A stretch of 64,000 nucleotides of DNA from Pyrenochaeta sp. MPI-SDFR-AT-0127 (taxonomy: Eukaryota > Ascomycota > Dothideomycetes > Pleosporales > Cucurbitariaceae), in NCBI GenBank assembly GCA_020747015.1, contig JAGTJM010000038.1, positions 186,001 through 250,000 on the forward strand. Direction: 5' to 3'. The notes below the pieces were generated by a model. The model saw only the letters and a program-made list of their open reading frames with translations, was not told the origin of the DNA and did not search any database. Shown here piece by piece: positions 44,132-55,711 of this stretch (positions are counted from its first letter, which is position 1; each line of letters begins with the position of its first letter). The position numbers and the translations under genes were made by a program.

Positions 44132-44837
44132 TGTTACCACTCGCTTTTCTCCGCTTTTCCGTGCTTCCACTCTGCTCTTCAAACATATACAGTCGAGGTA
44201 TGAGCAAGTCAACAAGGACATCAGCCACCTTGCCGAGGCAGCTGATAGCACAACGGCAGTGCTGCCGCCACACCAACCAGTGCAACAATTGTCACTACCG
44301 GATGGCAAGTTTGTTCATAGCAACGGTACAGAAAGAGCTAGGACTGCAACTTCCTCATCTCAAATGGCCCTCACATGGTCAAGGATGGTTCCGTGTTGCT
44401 TAAATTGCCAAGAGAGATATAATACCTGCAAGCTGAACATGCCAGACGCAAATCAGGTGGTGGATCACAGATGCTACATGTACATGTGACGGGGATTGCG
44501 TGGGGGGGATCAGGACAGCAATTCCACTATAAGTATCTGGCTAATCCGGAAAAATGCTACCCTTACGATTCGCGGAGAAATTGCGCCAATATAACTCAGC
44601 GGCGCCAGTGGACCTTGATTAGTACTTCGCATTCATGATGCACCAGAAAAAATAGTAGATTAAACATGCATTTCCATTCTCATTTAAGCGCTCGTCCATG
44701 GGATAGTACTATGACCATCCCATCCGCGACTACAATTATTCACCTCTATCTATCTAGCGCCGTCAAGGCCATGACATGTGATGAAGAAAGATGACGAGGC
44801 CAAACTCATTCGTCGTGAAACCATAAATCCAAATCGT
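44132..44837. other. Convergent intergenic
   Basis: Contains open frames up to 44403 and 44489 that could be a further exon of the upstream small protein; otherwise no gene seen. Confidence 0.4.
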
Positions 44838-47501
44838 CTAGTTGTACAGATCCTCGTCCTCGCCACCGGCACCAAACGTGTTCTGCTCTCCAGCAGCTGC
44901 TTGCTCAGCATCAGGGAAGCGGAAGAAGCTGGAACCGCCAGAGTTCTTCATCGACTGCGCAAAGGCCTCATAGCGGCGAATCTCCACGTCAGTGACCGAG
45001 CGGCGGGCCGAGCGCATAGCCTCCTCAAAGTGTGCCTTGGTAAGCACGGGAACGGGGTCCTCCTCATCGGCATCCATCTCAACATCCTCGCCAGCAGCCT
45101 CGCGGGCTTTGCGGCGCTCAATGTCAATCGAGATGGACTGCTTGATGGCGAGCTTAACGGCACGCTGCGTGACAAAGCCAAGATCGGCACCAGAGAAGCC
45201 GTGCGTGTTTGAAGCGATAAAGTCGATGTTGACATCGTCTGCGACAGGGGTCTTGCGGAGCTGGGCCTTCAGAATGCTGACACGAGACGCTTGGTCGGGC
45301 AGAGGGACGTAGACAAGCGTGTCAAGACGTCCAGGACGGCACAAAGCGTTATCGAGCTGCTCGGGACGATTGGTGGCACCAATGACGAACACGTTCTTCT
45401 TTGATGTCATGCCGTCCATTTCGGTCAGAAGCTGGTTGACAACACGGTCCGAAGCACCGCCAGCATCGCCCTGAGATCCACCACGAGACTTGGCGATCGA
45501 GTCCAACTCGTCCAAGAAGACGACACAAGGTGCAGCAGCACGTGCCTTATCGAAGATGTCGCGGATGTTGCTCTCAGACTCACCGAACCACATGGAGAGT
45601 AGCTCGGGACCCTTGATGGAGATGAAGTTGGCCGCGCACTCGTTGGCAACAGCCTTGGCGAGCAGAGTCTTACCAGTACCAGGAGGACCGTAGAACAGTA
45701 CACCTCGCGAGGGAGACATGCCAAACTTGAGGAATTTGTCGGGATGGTCGACGGGGTACTGCACGGACTCGATGAGCTCGCGCTTGACGTCCTCGAGACC
45801 ACCAATGTCCTCCCACCGAACGTTGGGAACCTCGACAACGGCAACTTCGCGGAGAGCGGAGGGGTTAGAGACACCAAGAGCGAAGCGGAAGTTCTCCATG
45901 GTAACGCCGAGCGAGTCGAGAACCTCTGCATCGATGGTGTCCTCGTCAAGATCGATGAGATCCATCTTTTCACGAATCTGCTGCATGGCAGCTTCAGAGC
46001 AGAGGGAAGCCAAATCTGAACCGACATAACCGTGAGTCTCGGCGGCAATGGTCTGGAGATCGACATCGTCACCAAGTTTCATGTTCTTGGTGTGGATCTG
46101 CATAATCTCAAGACGGCCAGTTGGGTCAGGAATGCCGATATCGACCTCACGATCGAAACGACCGAAACGACGGAGCGCGGGGTCGATGGAGTTGGGTCGG
46201 TTGGTTGCAGCCATGACGACAACGTTTGAGCGAGCCTTCATGCCGTCCATGAGGGTAAGCAGCTGTGAGACAACACGGCGCTCGACCTCGCCGTTGGTCT
46301 TGTCACGCTTGGGAGCGATCGAGTCAATCTCGTCGATGAAGATGATGGCCGGGGAGTTCTTCTCTGCCTCCTCAAATGCCTTTCGTAGATTTGATTCCGA
46401 TTCACCAGCCATCTTCGACATGATCTCAGGTCCGTTGATGAGGAAGAAAAAGGCGCCGGTCTCGTTGGCGACAGCACGAGCCATCAGCGTCTTACCAGTA
46501 CCTGGCGGGCCGTACATGAGGATACCGCGGGGAGGCTTGATACCAATGGACTTGAAAAGCTGAGGATGCCGTAGTGGCAACTCGACGAGCTCTCGAATCT
46601 GTGCCATCTGCTTGCGGCAGCCACCAATATCGTCATAGCCAACCTCGTTGAGATTGCCCTCCTCATCCTCGCGCTGGATTGGCTCGCCCTCGCAATGAAT
46701 GACTGTATCCTGTGCAACGATGCCAAACTCTGGTGGGTCAACCTCTACAACCTTGAACTCGACTTGTCGCATGCCACCGCGTGCTGTGAAGGTGTCGCCT
46801 TGTCGGACGGGCCGGTAGGCTTCGCGGAAATATGGGGCGAGGAAAACGTCGAATAATGAGCCGGTGATGCCCTCGACGGTGTCTGCAATGGGGAGAACTG
46901 CGATGCGCTTGGCCTTCAGAATAGTCAGCTATGAACAAAACAAAATCTTGTGTTGTGGACACGTACATATTTGATATCCGGGCAAGGGTGGATGGTGATG
47001 ACATCGCCATGCTTGACCCGCAAGTTGTGGCGAACAACACGGTTTATCCGCGCAGAGCCATCATCTAGGTCGTCGTCTGCGAGCACAATCAAGACTGTGT
47101 CCTTTCGCTTCTTGCCCTTGACAAGGACAGTGTCACCACGGAACAGCTGGAGCGTCTCCATGGTGTTGTTTGAGAGGGCGATGATCGAGTTGTCGTCGTT
47201 AACGGCATCGGTGACGCTGGTGAAGTCAGTATCTTACTCTGTGAATTCTGCAAAAAAGAAGTACCCACATCAACGAATTTGGCTTCTTCTTCTTCTTGAG
47301 GATGGCGGTCGCTGTCTCGTCAGTCTGTGGAGGGTCAGTAAGAGCGACCTCTGCAAGACGGTTGGCAATAGCTACATCTTTGTGCTCTGCGCCAGATGGA
47401 TCTCTGCAGTATGTTAGCATCTATATCTCGCTGTGCAGCCGGTGGCGAGCCACGTACTTTGAAAGATCCACCTTGGGCTTGTAATCTGGCTCAGCCGACA
47501 T
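44838..47501 (-). CDS. CDC48: AAA+ ATPase Cdc48 / p97
   Basis: Hexameric segregase that unfolds ubiquitinated proteins in ER-associated degradation, chromatin extraction and membrane fusion. Exons complement of 47458-47501, 47269-47403, 46967-47216 and 44838-46913 give 834 residues. The 44-nt first exon encodes MSAEPDYKPKVDLS. The N domain carries NSLIVTDAVNDDNS and FRGDTVLVKGKKRK. D1 has GPPGTGKT near 278-285, IIFIDEIDS and ATNRPNSIDPALRR. D2 has a second GPPGTGKT, VVFLDELDS and ATNRPEQLDNALCRPGR. The C-terminus ends DLYN, close to the conserved HbYX-like tail. Introns 2 and 3 were placed by frame: donor GTGGGT and donor GTACGT respectively. All catalytic motifs are intact. Confidence 0.97.
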
Positions 47502-48713
47502 TGTGGTAATCTCAGTGTGCTGCAGCGGGGGGCTTTCTGGGGGTAGAGAGCGAGTGTGGACGCTGCAGGGCGGTTGAGCAGGGTGCGGGTTGGTGGGGGG
47601 CGAGATGGAGGGAGATGGTGACAGGTATCCGGGGCGTGGTGGTTTAAGTAGAGCTCGGAGCTGGCGGTGACGAGCACTTGGAGGTGAATCGCAGCTAGCT
47701 CCAAAGTTGCCTACGCTACGCCCTGGTCTGTGCCCTTCGCCGCAACACCACGAAATGGAACCCACTGGAATCGCTTAGATATCGGGCCAAACATGAGAAG
47801 AAAGGCAGCCGAGCACCACCCAGCTACGCGACACTGTGTCCCGTTGGCATCCACGCGCCATTCGCCGCCCTGCACAAGTGCTGACCCCAGCCAATCCCGC
47901 GGCTTCTGTGCTACTGTTTGAAGCTTCTGGGTGAAACTGGCCGTGTCGACGCGTCTACGGCAGCCTATTCCATCAGCCTCACCCACGCCACCAATAGCAT
48001 CCACCGCCAAGCTTGTAATACTTGACGCATCCGTCTGTCAACAATAGAGAGCAGCATTGTCAGCCTGGGAAGACGCTGGAGTTGTAGAACAGGATGTCAT
48101 GATAGAAATTGAAAAGGACACAGAGGCGAGGCTGAATTAGTATTTCCTGCCGGAAGAAGATATAGAGTACTGACATATTTGCCGTTGATAGTAGCCTGGG
48201 GGTTCAAGCTGCTTCGCTTCGCCTGATGGACTACATTAACCTCACTGAATATGTCGGCGAGGATGTAGAAGTTGATGTTGTTGCTACACAATGTGCTCAC
48301 ATCTAGTCCTGGATCAAGACTGTTGTGATGATAACCCAGTCTTATACCCTTCGCCCATGAACCATGAGTACATACAAAGCAACTCAGCCAAGATTTTAGG
48401 CAAGAACACATTAAAGGTACAGAGTGCAAACTCGCGCAGGTAGCTTTGGCGCTCGATACAGAAAGGGACTGGCACAGCTTGATAAAAATCATGTATATGG
48501 AACGAGTGGAACTCGCCTAACAAGACACAAAAACCCTCACAACATTGGCCCAGGTCGTACCTCAATGAATGGCTATTCACTACTCTCGCCAGCATCGCAT
48601 TCTGAATCGTTTATCTGCACCGTCGAACATTACACATTCCTACGTTCGTTCGTAACGAGTCTCGCCACATACCCAAAGTATGCACGGGTTCCTAAAGGCG
48701 ATTAGCTAGGCCT
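47502..48713. other. CDC48 upstream region, no gene seen
   Basis: 1.2 kb with short open frames on both strands and no recognisable family, RNA gene or repeat. Confidence 0.4.
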
Positions 48714-49169
48714 TCATCCTCTTGTTGACCCTGTGTACGCAGTGGCAGCTTCAAAACGCAACAGAAGTGCTTCTTCAGAGAAGAAGTACTCACGTCTCTG
48801 GATCCACCACCCTAGCGTCAATCCAGCCGTGACCCCCAGGATACCCCCGCGTAACTCACTGCATCCAGGGTTGAAAACGTTGTACAACGTTTCAGGAAGA
48901 GGTATGGTATCTGGACTTGATTGAAGCCGCGTGGTGTGGTTGAAGCCAATCTCCAGAGGGTTTGTTGTGTCGATAGCTTGATCAATAGCAGTGTGTATGT
49001 CAGCACGTAAACCTCCTTCGGCATGTACAGCCGACCAGTGTACAGCGTTCTTAGTGGAGCTGCTCGGGAAGTCTTGACTAAAGTCGCATTTACAGTAGAC
49101 ATATCCTTCCACGCGTGTGCTGTCTGTGCCATACCTGCCAACGTCACAGAAGCAGGATGGATGCATCAT
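48714..49169 (-). CDS. Hypothetical protein with one membrane segment (uncertain)
   Basis: 151-codon open frame; no family recognised. It begins MMHPSCFCDVG and has a Cys pair YCKC, a middle section with DIHTAIDQAIDTTNP, and one likely membrane segment (GGILGVTAGLTLGWW) followed by QRRE. The frame stays open about 60 bases upstream of the ATG, with hydrophobic residues (TLLFYIAYTN), so a spliced upstream exon encoding a signal sequence is possible. No splice-joined model could be fixed. Treat as a candidate gene only. Confidence 0.3.
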   Translation of the reverse strand: MMHPSCFCDVGRYGTDSTRVEGYVYCKCDFSQDFPSSSTKNAVHWSAVHAEGGLRADIHTAIDQAIDTTNPLEIGFNHTTRLQSSPDTIPLPETLYNVFNPGCSELRGGILGVTAGLTLGWWIQRREYFFSEEALLLRFEAATAYTGSTRG

Positions 49170-49984
49170 GTTGGTGTAGGCGATGTAGAAAAGCAGTGTA
49201 GAAGCTTTTACGCGGCGAATGTGAATTAGGGCGAATGGTGTTTATGCTGGAATGGCTTTGCCGTTGGAGATAATCGCGAAGAAATGATGTTAGAGAGATA
49301 GTTTGGCTGAGAAAGACACGTCCATCAGCAAACAGATTGGACAAGCTTTATATGCTAGTTGGCTGCTTCTCCACGAGGAACGTGCCTGCCGTGTTGGTAC
49401 TGTGGTCGCAATGTCCGAGAGGACGTCAAGTATCTAGTGCTCCGTCCCCACTGTTATCGTGACTTCATATTTTGCTTCATACAAGTCATCTTAACCAAAT
49501 TTGTTGTCACTGGTAATGCTCGAACAAACGACGAGCTGGCTCGTAAGACTGCGATGTATCTATGTAATTTAAAATTGAAAAAAGGTAAGACGAAGGTTAA
49601 TGATGGATTATTAATATGTTAGTAGCGCAAATTGTAGACAAAGACAATGGCAACAAGTACACAACTCCTTTGACGAGGTATTATAGCAAAGCATTTCATA
49701 GCAAAGCATTTAACCTGGGGCAATAGTGGCTTGTACCATGTAACAGGGGTTTGTTATGATGATAGTAAGAATAAACGATAACATTCAAATCATAACCTTC
49801 GTTCTCTGCACAAAAAAATCAACAATCATGGGGGGGTATGTGAAACAAAGTATTTACATGGAAACACAGCCGCTCGACTTGCGCGCGACCTAAGAAGGTA
49901 AATTCAAGGGTATGTCAAGAAAGTATCGCTAGAATGTCGAGTAAAAGATTTGTCAACGAAGCGGTTGTTTCCAAAAGACCACGC
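49170..49984. other. Intergenic, AT-rich in part
   Basis: Section 49560-49850 is AT-rich. Upstream of the hypothetical gene and downstream of the first BYS1-like gene. No gene seen. Confidence 0.4.
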
Positions 49985-50993
49985 TCAGTGCTTCGCACCG
50001 GCACAGAATTCCATGGTAAGGCCATTGCTGGGGCTGCACGACGACACGGGATTTTGCTTCTTGCAAAGGTTTTCCTACGTGGATTAGCTTGGGAGCGCCT
50101 TTGGTTTGGGAAGCGGGAGACTATAGTCATTGGGTAAGACTCACATGATAGAGGTATGCCTGATCATCACACCAAGCGCCCGCAGCACACTGGAAGCTCT
50201 TCGAATTCGCATTGCCTAGCTGAAGTCCTGCCTCGTGACCGGCACATGCACTGAGGTCACCGTTGTCGAGCCCGCCCGTCTGTCCGAGGCAAGTGATCAA
50301 GCTCAGGTCATAGTACAGTACACCATCCCCGGCGACGGCATATTCAATGAGCACATCCTTCGCCATGTCTGCCGTCTTGGATGCTTTCAGGACTGTGCCG
50401 GAGAGAGGACGCTCGATGCTCGCCCCACCGGCGATGTGCCCTGTCTCGAGGCTGTGTGCGCCGTTGAAATGGTTGAAGTAAATGTCATAGGAGCAGTAGT
50501 TGTGTACAATCAGGGTGTCCGGCTTTGTGGAGGGAAGAGGGAAGATGCTGAGCTGGGGCGTTACTTCGTCGACGACAGGATTGGGTGTGCCGGGAAGAGG
50601 CCATTTGATTTGGCCATTCCAGCAGGTCTTGTAGATGGCGTCAACTTCGCCGGAAGACATGCGCGGGAGACTAGAGCCTTCGGCATTCTTAGACGAAACT
50701 TGGTCCTTATCTGATGCGGGTGCTGGACCATTTCCTGTTGCAGGTAACGAAGCCAACGAAGCTACAGTGGGTTCTGGTTGCGGCGGTACGTATGCAGCGA
50801 CGGATTTGGCGTTCCCTGCTTCATATACAACCTCAGCAGGCGGCGTAGGTACTGGCTGCGCAGTCTCGTAGGCTGTGACGTAAACAGTAGCAGTCACTAC
50901 TTCGACATGAGTCTTGATTTTGCGATCACGCGCATAGTGTGGCGCTGCGGTGACCAGGGTGGAAGAGAGAAGGAGTGGAAGCAAAAGCAGCAT
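49985..50993 (-). CDS. Secreted BYS1/thaumatin-like protein, copy 1
   Basis: Exons complement of 50145-50993 and 49985-50074 give 312 residues. Residues 1-17 are a signal peptide (LLLLPLLLSSTLVTAA). The region 30-120 is Val/Thr/Pro-rich (VEVVTATVYVTAYE). The BYS1-like domain follows: IVHNYCSYDIYFNHFN, HIAGGASIERPLSG, VLIEYAVAGDGVLYYDLSLITCLG, LSACAGHEAGLQLG, FQCAAGAWCDDQAYLYH. The small last exon was found by splicing CAT|GTGAGT to CGTAG|GAA. It adds ENLCKKQNP, SCSPSNG and FCAGAKH, matching the end of copy 2 (ACSVDKG, LCAGSR). Family members were first described in dimorphic fungi; the function is not settled. Secreted. Confidence 0.85.
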
Positions 50994-52292
50994 CTCGAAT
51001 GAAGTTAGGTCGCCCGTGTAACGATAAGTATAGATCTTCTGAGGAGTGCTTGAATAAGTGCGTTGATGGGATAATGTCTAGCTGCGTAGCGAGGGAGTGA
51101 CTGAACGTTAAGTGCTGAATAGTGGTACTCAGTGATAGCAATGTTGGGATAAGGAGTGACAAAAGTATGCTGTGGAGCAGAAGATGCGGAGAGTATCGTG
51201 TTGCAAGGAGTGTTGGTAAAGATTGATATAGAGCCAGGCTGGCAAAAAAAGAATGACTGACGGAGCGACGGTGACTCTGCGAAAAGAAAACCTCCAAATT
51301 TCCCGACTTCCCACGCCGCATACTTATCCACCGCGCCTAGCACCCCAAGAGAAACCGGTTGATCACCGAGACATCTGTAGCGTCGCCACGTCGCGAATAA
51401 CCCCCATCTCACCCCAAGTCCGTGCGTCTCAGCACAGCGCCACTGCCGTACCGTAAGCTGCAGCTGCAGGAACAGTCACGATACCAAAATAACCCCCCAT
51501 TGGCACGTTTTGAATCGCGCCCAGATGTGTGGAAATTAGATCGTGTCCGTGGTGTGGTGTTGTTGGAGTGGCCACGATGGGCGTTGGAATTGTTCCGGGT
51601 GCACCCTTGTCGCATTAAGCGATGGGCTGAGATCGACGAACGAGGTCACAGCACGTCGTCGTGTGTTTGCCGGGTGCCTGCAGTAGTGACCAGCGTGCCT
51701 GGAACGAGCATGTCTTGAGCAGAATCGTGCTTGTCGGGCGCTTGTGTCATGTTCTGTCGAGTAAGAACGGTCACTGCAAGCCCGCTTATCTTTAGCCATC
51801 TGCGCAATTGGTCAGTACCAAGTCTTGAACGTCTTTGCCTACGTCCAAGCTACTCCAAAACTAGTTCCGCCTGCTCTGCCTGAGGCGTGGGCTGAATCCA
51901 AGACCAATCACAGTCTCGTGTAGCACTTGGAGCTGGGAAAATGAAATTCGTGAACCTGATTGTGATTACGGCCTAGACTAATCGAACCCATAACAGATCC
52001 TGTTTTGTTCTCGTTTGTGTCCCTTCGCTGTTTCGCTCATGTCCTTGTGTGAAGAAAGAGAGGGGCATCATTGGACATAGGGCTGAAAAGAAGGCCATGA
52101 TCGAACACCAGAAACGGCCCGAGTATCCAGGGGTGCTACGCTATCTGCCGCCGACAGTGCCCAGTACTTTAGCAGAGCCACGTAAAATGAAAGACGAAGC
52201 AGCAAATTACCATCTCGCCGACCAGCAAATTTGGGGCTCGAGCGTGAGCATTCACCTATACCGAGCCACACTCCCTGAGTCGCGCGCCACCG
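50994..52292. other. Intergenic between the two BYS1-like genes
   Basis: 1.3 kb; several short overlapping frames on both strands but none convincing. Holds the promoter of copy 1 and the 3' end of copy 2. Confidence 0.4.
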
Positions 52293-53125
52293 TCATCGGC
52301 TGCCAGCGCAAAGCTCGAAAGCAATACCCTTGTCGACTGAACACGCACCCACAGGGGCACCGGGTTTGTAGTCGAACTCTGCCACGACATAAGCTTGCTG
52401 ATCGCACCACTCGTTTGCTTCGCAGTAGTAATCAGGGCAGCTCGCATCGTCACCAGCACCACCTGCAGCCTGGATGCCCCCTTCATGGCCAGCGCATGCA
52501 CTGAGGTCCTTCTCGCCCTGGTCATTCTTCATGCAGTCGAGGTAAGAGATGTCGTACGAGACTATGGTTTTGTCCGTGGGCCAGACGCTGTACTCGAACT
52601 GCATGGGCTTGGTCATGTCCTTCGTCTTGGAGACTTTGAGTGAGATACCGCCATCCTTGCAGTTGCGAAGCTTCTCGGTGTAAGTCGAGTTGGGTTCGAC
52701 GAGTTGGCACTCGATGCCGGGCTCGCAGGTGGAGTGTCCATCCGACTTGACGTAGACAGGATAGTTGCACGAGTTCCTAACCGACGCAGAGCCAGTGACA
52801 GGCACGAGAACTTGGTAAGGGTTCCCGTTGTATCCTGGGGGTGAGACAGGCTGTACAACAGTTGGGGCCTCCTTCTGATCCAGCTAGGGGTGTTAAGTTT
52901 GACACTGAAAGAGTTTATCGTTAAGCTCACTGCAGGCGCAGACGACTGCGGGACGCTTGTTCCAGCCACAGTCACCGTATGGTAGACGACCTCAGTGATC
53001 GTGACAATTTCCACCTCAAGCGCTCGCCGATGGACTCCGTGCCCTCCAAGCCCGCCATGGCCGTGACCATGACGCGCAGCAGCGAGGAGGGGCAGAGAGA
53101 ACGAAGCTGCCGTGTTGGTGCGCAT
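52293..53125 (-). CDS. Secreted BYS1/thaumatin-like protein, copy 2
   Basis: Exons complement of 52931-53125 and 52293-52883 give 261 residues. The N-terminus (TAASFSLPLLAAARHGHGHGG) is a weak signal peptide followed by a His/Gly-rich stretch and HRR, a possible Kex2 site. The next part, VEIVTITEVVYHTVTVAG, matches the VEVVTATVYVTAYE stretch of copy 1. The BYS1-like domain has VRNSCNYPVYVKSDG, FEYSVWPTDKTIVSYDISYLDC, LSACAGHEGGIQAAGG, YCEANEWCDQQAYV and FELCAG. The intron lies right after the N-terminal region, unlike in copy 1, where it precedes the last exon. Same strand as copy 1, so a diverged tandem duplicate. Extracellular. Confidence 0.85.
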
Positions 53126-53779
53126 GGTTGCTATACTTTCTGATGATATCAGTATAGGTGTGACTCGACTGAGTGTTGTAGTTACTTGAGCGATTGTTGT
53201 GGTATTGTGAGGTTTAAGAACTGTGTCTCGTGCGCAGATTGAAATTGAGTGTGGGAGCAGAAAGCCACGTATTGTTATTATTGTTGGTGCGCCGTGCACT
53301 AATTTAACTTCAGTTGAAAGTGAAAGTGAAATGCATCTTCAAACGGGAATCTCTCGGTGAATGTGGAGACAGTCGCTGATAGACATACACGGGTTGCTGA
53401 CCACCGCAACATTGACAGAATATCACCTTCAATTCCTGTATGCCACAGTACACACTACGCAAATGGTGTGCAGATATCATTGGTGGTAAATCCACATAAG
53501 AAAACACGTAAGATGTGTCAGGAACAGAGAAAGATAGTTGAGAAGTCTGTACATGAAAGAAGAATACATGTCACAACATTTGACGCCATTGCCTCCGGGC
53601 CCATGCATTGAAACGCTAAGTGAGAGGAACATTATTTTGAAGAAAGATCATAACGCTTTAGCCAACAGGGCCGAGCGGTATCGTAGGATGTGGATCCTTT
53701 CGACTTTGCGCATAACAGGAATACATCGGGCTGTCACTTGTTAGTCTCCGTTGATTGTAATGCTCATATGGTGTTGTAC
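53126..53779. other. Intergenic, no gene seen
   Basis: Promoter side of the second BYS1-like gene and 3' end of the oxidoreductase gene. Confidence 0.4.
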
Positions 53780-55711
53780 TTACTCGTCATAGCCAGTCCA
53801 TCCCACGCATTTCCAGCAATTGAATAAGCCTGTCGGATCATATCGCTTCTTCACTGCTAACAGCTTGTCGTAATTCTCGCCAAAGAAGGTTTGCTGCCAA
53901 TCCTCCTCCATCCAGTCTCCTTCATTCATGTAGCACCCGCCGCCTGGAGTGAGTGCTTTGAATGACTGCACGGAGGCGGATATAGTGCTTTGGATCCGTG
54001 TTCGCTCCTCAGGCGATGTGTTTGATGCCCATCCTGCGCCCATAATTACATGCCACAGAGTATCTCTCCACGCAGGATTCACGCCAGTCTTGCTGTTGTC
54101 GGGCTGGTTGAGCGGTCCGGTGGCGTAGAGCTGGGCGCAACCGCCGCCATGAATGTTCATAGTGGACTGCATTGCTGTAACGACAGCGTCTACTACCCGT
54201 TCGATATCTTCTGGAGAACTGAAGAGATCTTTGGGAATGAAGCGGCCAGCCTCCATGATACCAAGACCAACTGGACCATTACGGGCGATGGCAGGCATCT
54301 CCGTGAACTGGTGCCACTGCGAGAATGTTGAAAAGGTATAGTAGCTGTTATCGCTGACATTCAGCCCAGGATAATTGGTCAAGAAGTCATGCCATTGCGA
54401 AGTGATTGCCTTGATCGCCTTGGTATCGCTGGAAGGCATGATTTGCAAAGAGACCATGTGATCCGCATGGAGGAAGTTGTAGCCGGCAATTCCATGTTTG
54501 GCAAACAGAGTCTGGTTCGCGGCAAGAGCGCCGACGATATCGCGATGGACCTTGGACTCGCTGATGTTGAGCTCGCCTTCGGGCAATGGGAAGTAGGCCT
54601 GGAAGCTGTACACATTGAGGGGAACTGCCGGGTGCAGTTGAAATTTGTAGGACGTTAAGACGGCATAATTGCCTCCGCCGCCACCGCGCATGGCCCAGAA
54701 AAGATCAGGGTCAGTGCACTCATTGATCGTGCGTTTTTCGCCATCAGCAGTGACGACCTCGAATTCAACAGCTTGGTCTACCATCAGGCCGTAAGCAGGT
54801 CCGAGAGGGCCGTGGCCACCTCCCTGCCCAAAGCCGCCCGCAATACCAACTGACCCGACTGCACCCACAGTGACAAGCATACCAAGAGGCTCAAAGAAAT
54901 TCCATGCCTCATATGCCTGTATACCGGCACCAACCTCTCCAATGTTTTCATATTGGGTCTTGCATCCTTGAGGCTGGAACTTCTTGTGATATTTAGTTTC
55001 CTTCATGTTGTGAGTCCAAATCGCCAATGAATTCGCCGCGTTCGACCTTCCAAAATAGTCATGTCCCGTGTTCTTGATCGAAACCCGGACGCCGTGCTGT
55101 CGAACAAAGTCCAGTGTCTTGCTAATATCATCTGCAGTCCGAGCTTCTACATGGTACGTAGAGAGCCTGCCAAGCGAGCATGTGCCTGATACAGGTGACG
55201 ATGGTTTGTAGGAATTGAGGAAGCAATGCGATTGGCCGCACGTCTCCCAGTCCAAGAACTCCATTGCGCCATATTGCGCAGTGCGTGATATGCCGTTTGC
55301 ATAATGCGCTGCAACATCTTGACATTGTTCACTCGAGGAGCTGGAATAGCACGGTGCAGCCCAAGGAACAGTCAGCCTGAGGTTTCCATTTATGCTATGG
55401 TTGAAGGTGCTCCACTCGCTCGCCGATGGCCAGCACGAATGTCCTGGTACACATGTGTAGTTCGATGTCTTTGAGACGTCTTTTAATGGAGCCTGTTCTG
55501 GTGTGACAGATTTCGCAACTCGACAAGACTGTCGGCTATAAGTGTAGGTTCCGTATAAGGCCATGCCGCAAAGCAAAGGAAGAAGGAACCTCCATGCTGA
55601 TTCAGTTGGTCTCCAGTGCTCGGACCGACGCTTTGCCTTGTGATTGATCCCCAGCTCCTCGACGTGTACGTCTTTCTCGTTCAACAGCGGCTGTCGCTCG
55701 TCTGGGCTCAT
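53780..55711 (-). CDS. Membrane-anchored FAD-linked oxidoreductase (berberine-bridge type)
   Basis: Single exon, 643 residues. FAD-binding PCMH-type oxidase: RLSTYHVEARTADDISKTLDFVR, KNTGHDYFGRSNAANSLAIW (His217 is the expected covalent flavin ligand), LVTVGAVGSVGIAGGFGQGGGHGPLGPAYGL, and GGGGGNYAVLTSYKFQLHP. The C-terminal berberine-bridge motif is NYDKLLAVKKRYDPTGLFNCW. Unusually, there is no cleavable signal. A single membrane segment lies at about 41-58, behind a 40-residue basic/acidic cytosolic tail containing ERQPLL (5-10), a dileucine sorting motif. This predicts a type II protein facing the vacuole/endosome lumen or outside. The usual second flavin cysteine is not evident (GQGGGHG). 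Substrate unknown; some relatives act in secondary metabolism. Confidence 0.88.
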   Translation of the reverse strand: MSPDERQPLLNEKDVHVEELGINHKAKRRSEHWRPTESAWRFLLPLLCGMALYGTYTYSRQSCRVAKSVTPEQAPLKDVSKTSNYTCVPGHSCWPSASEWSTFNHSINGNLRLTVPWAAPCYSSSSSEQCQDVAAHYANGISRTAQYGAMEFLDWETCGQSHCFLNSYKPSSPVSGTCSLGRLSTYHVEARTADDISKTLDFVRQHGVRVSIKNTGHDYFGRSNAANSLAIWTHNMKETKYHKKFQPQGCKTQYENIGEVGAGIQAYEAWNFFEPLGMLVTVGAVGSVGIAGGFGQGGGHGPLGPAYGLMVDQAVEFEVVTADGEKRTINECTDPDLFWAMRGGGGGNYAVLTSYKFQLHPAVPLNVYSFQAYFPLPEGELNISESKVHRDIVGALAANQTLFAKHGIAGYNFLHADHMVSLQIMPSSDTKAIKAITSQWHDFLTNYPGLNVSDNSYYTFSTFSQWHQFTEMPAIARNGPVGLGIMEAGRFIPKDLFSSPEDIERVVDAVVTAMQSTMNIHGGGCAQLYATGPLNQPDNSKTGVNPAWRDTLWHVIMGAGWASNTSPEERTRIQSTISASVQSFKALTPGGGCYMNEGDWMEEDWQQTFFGENYDKLLAVKKRYDPTGLFNCWKCVGWTGYDE

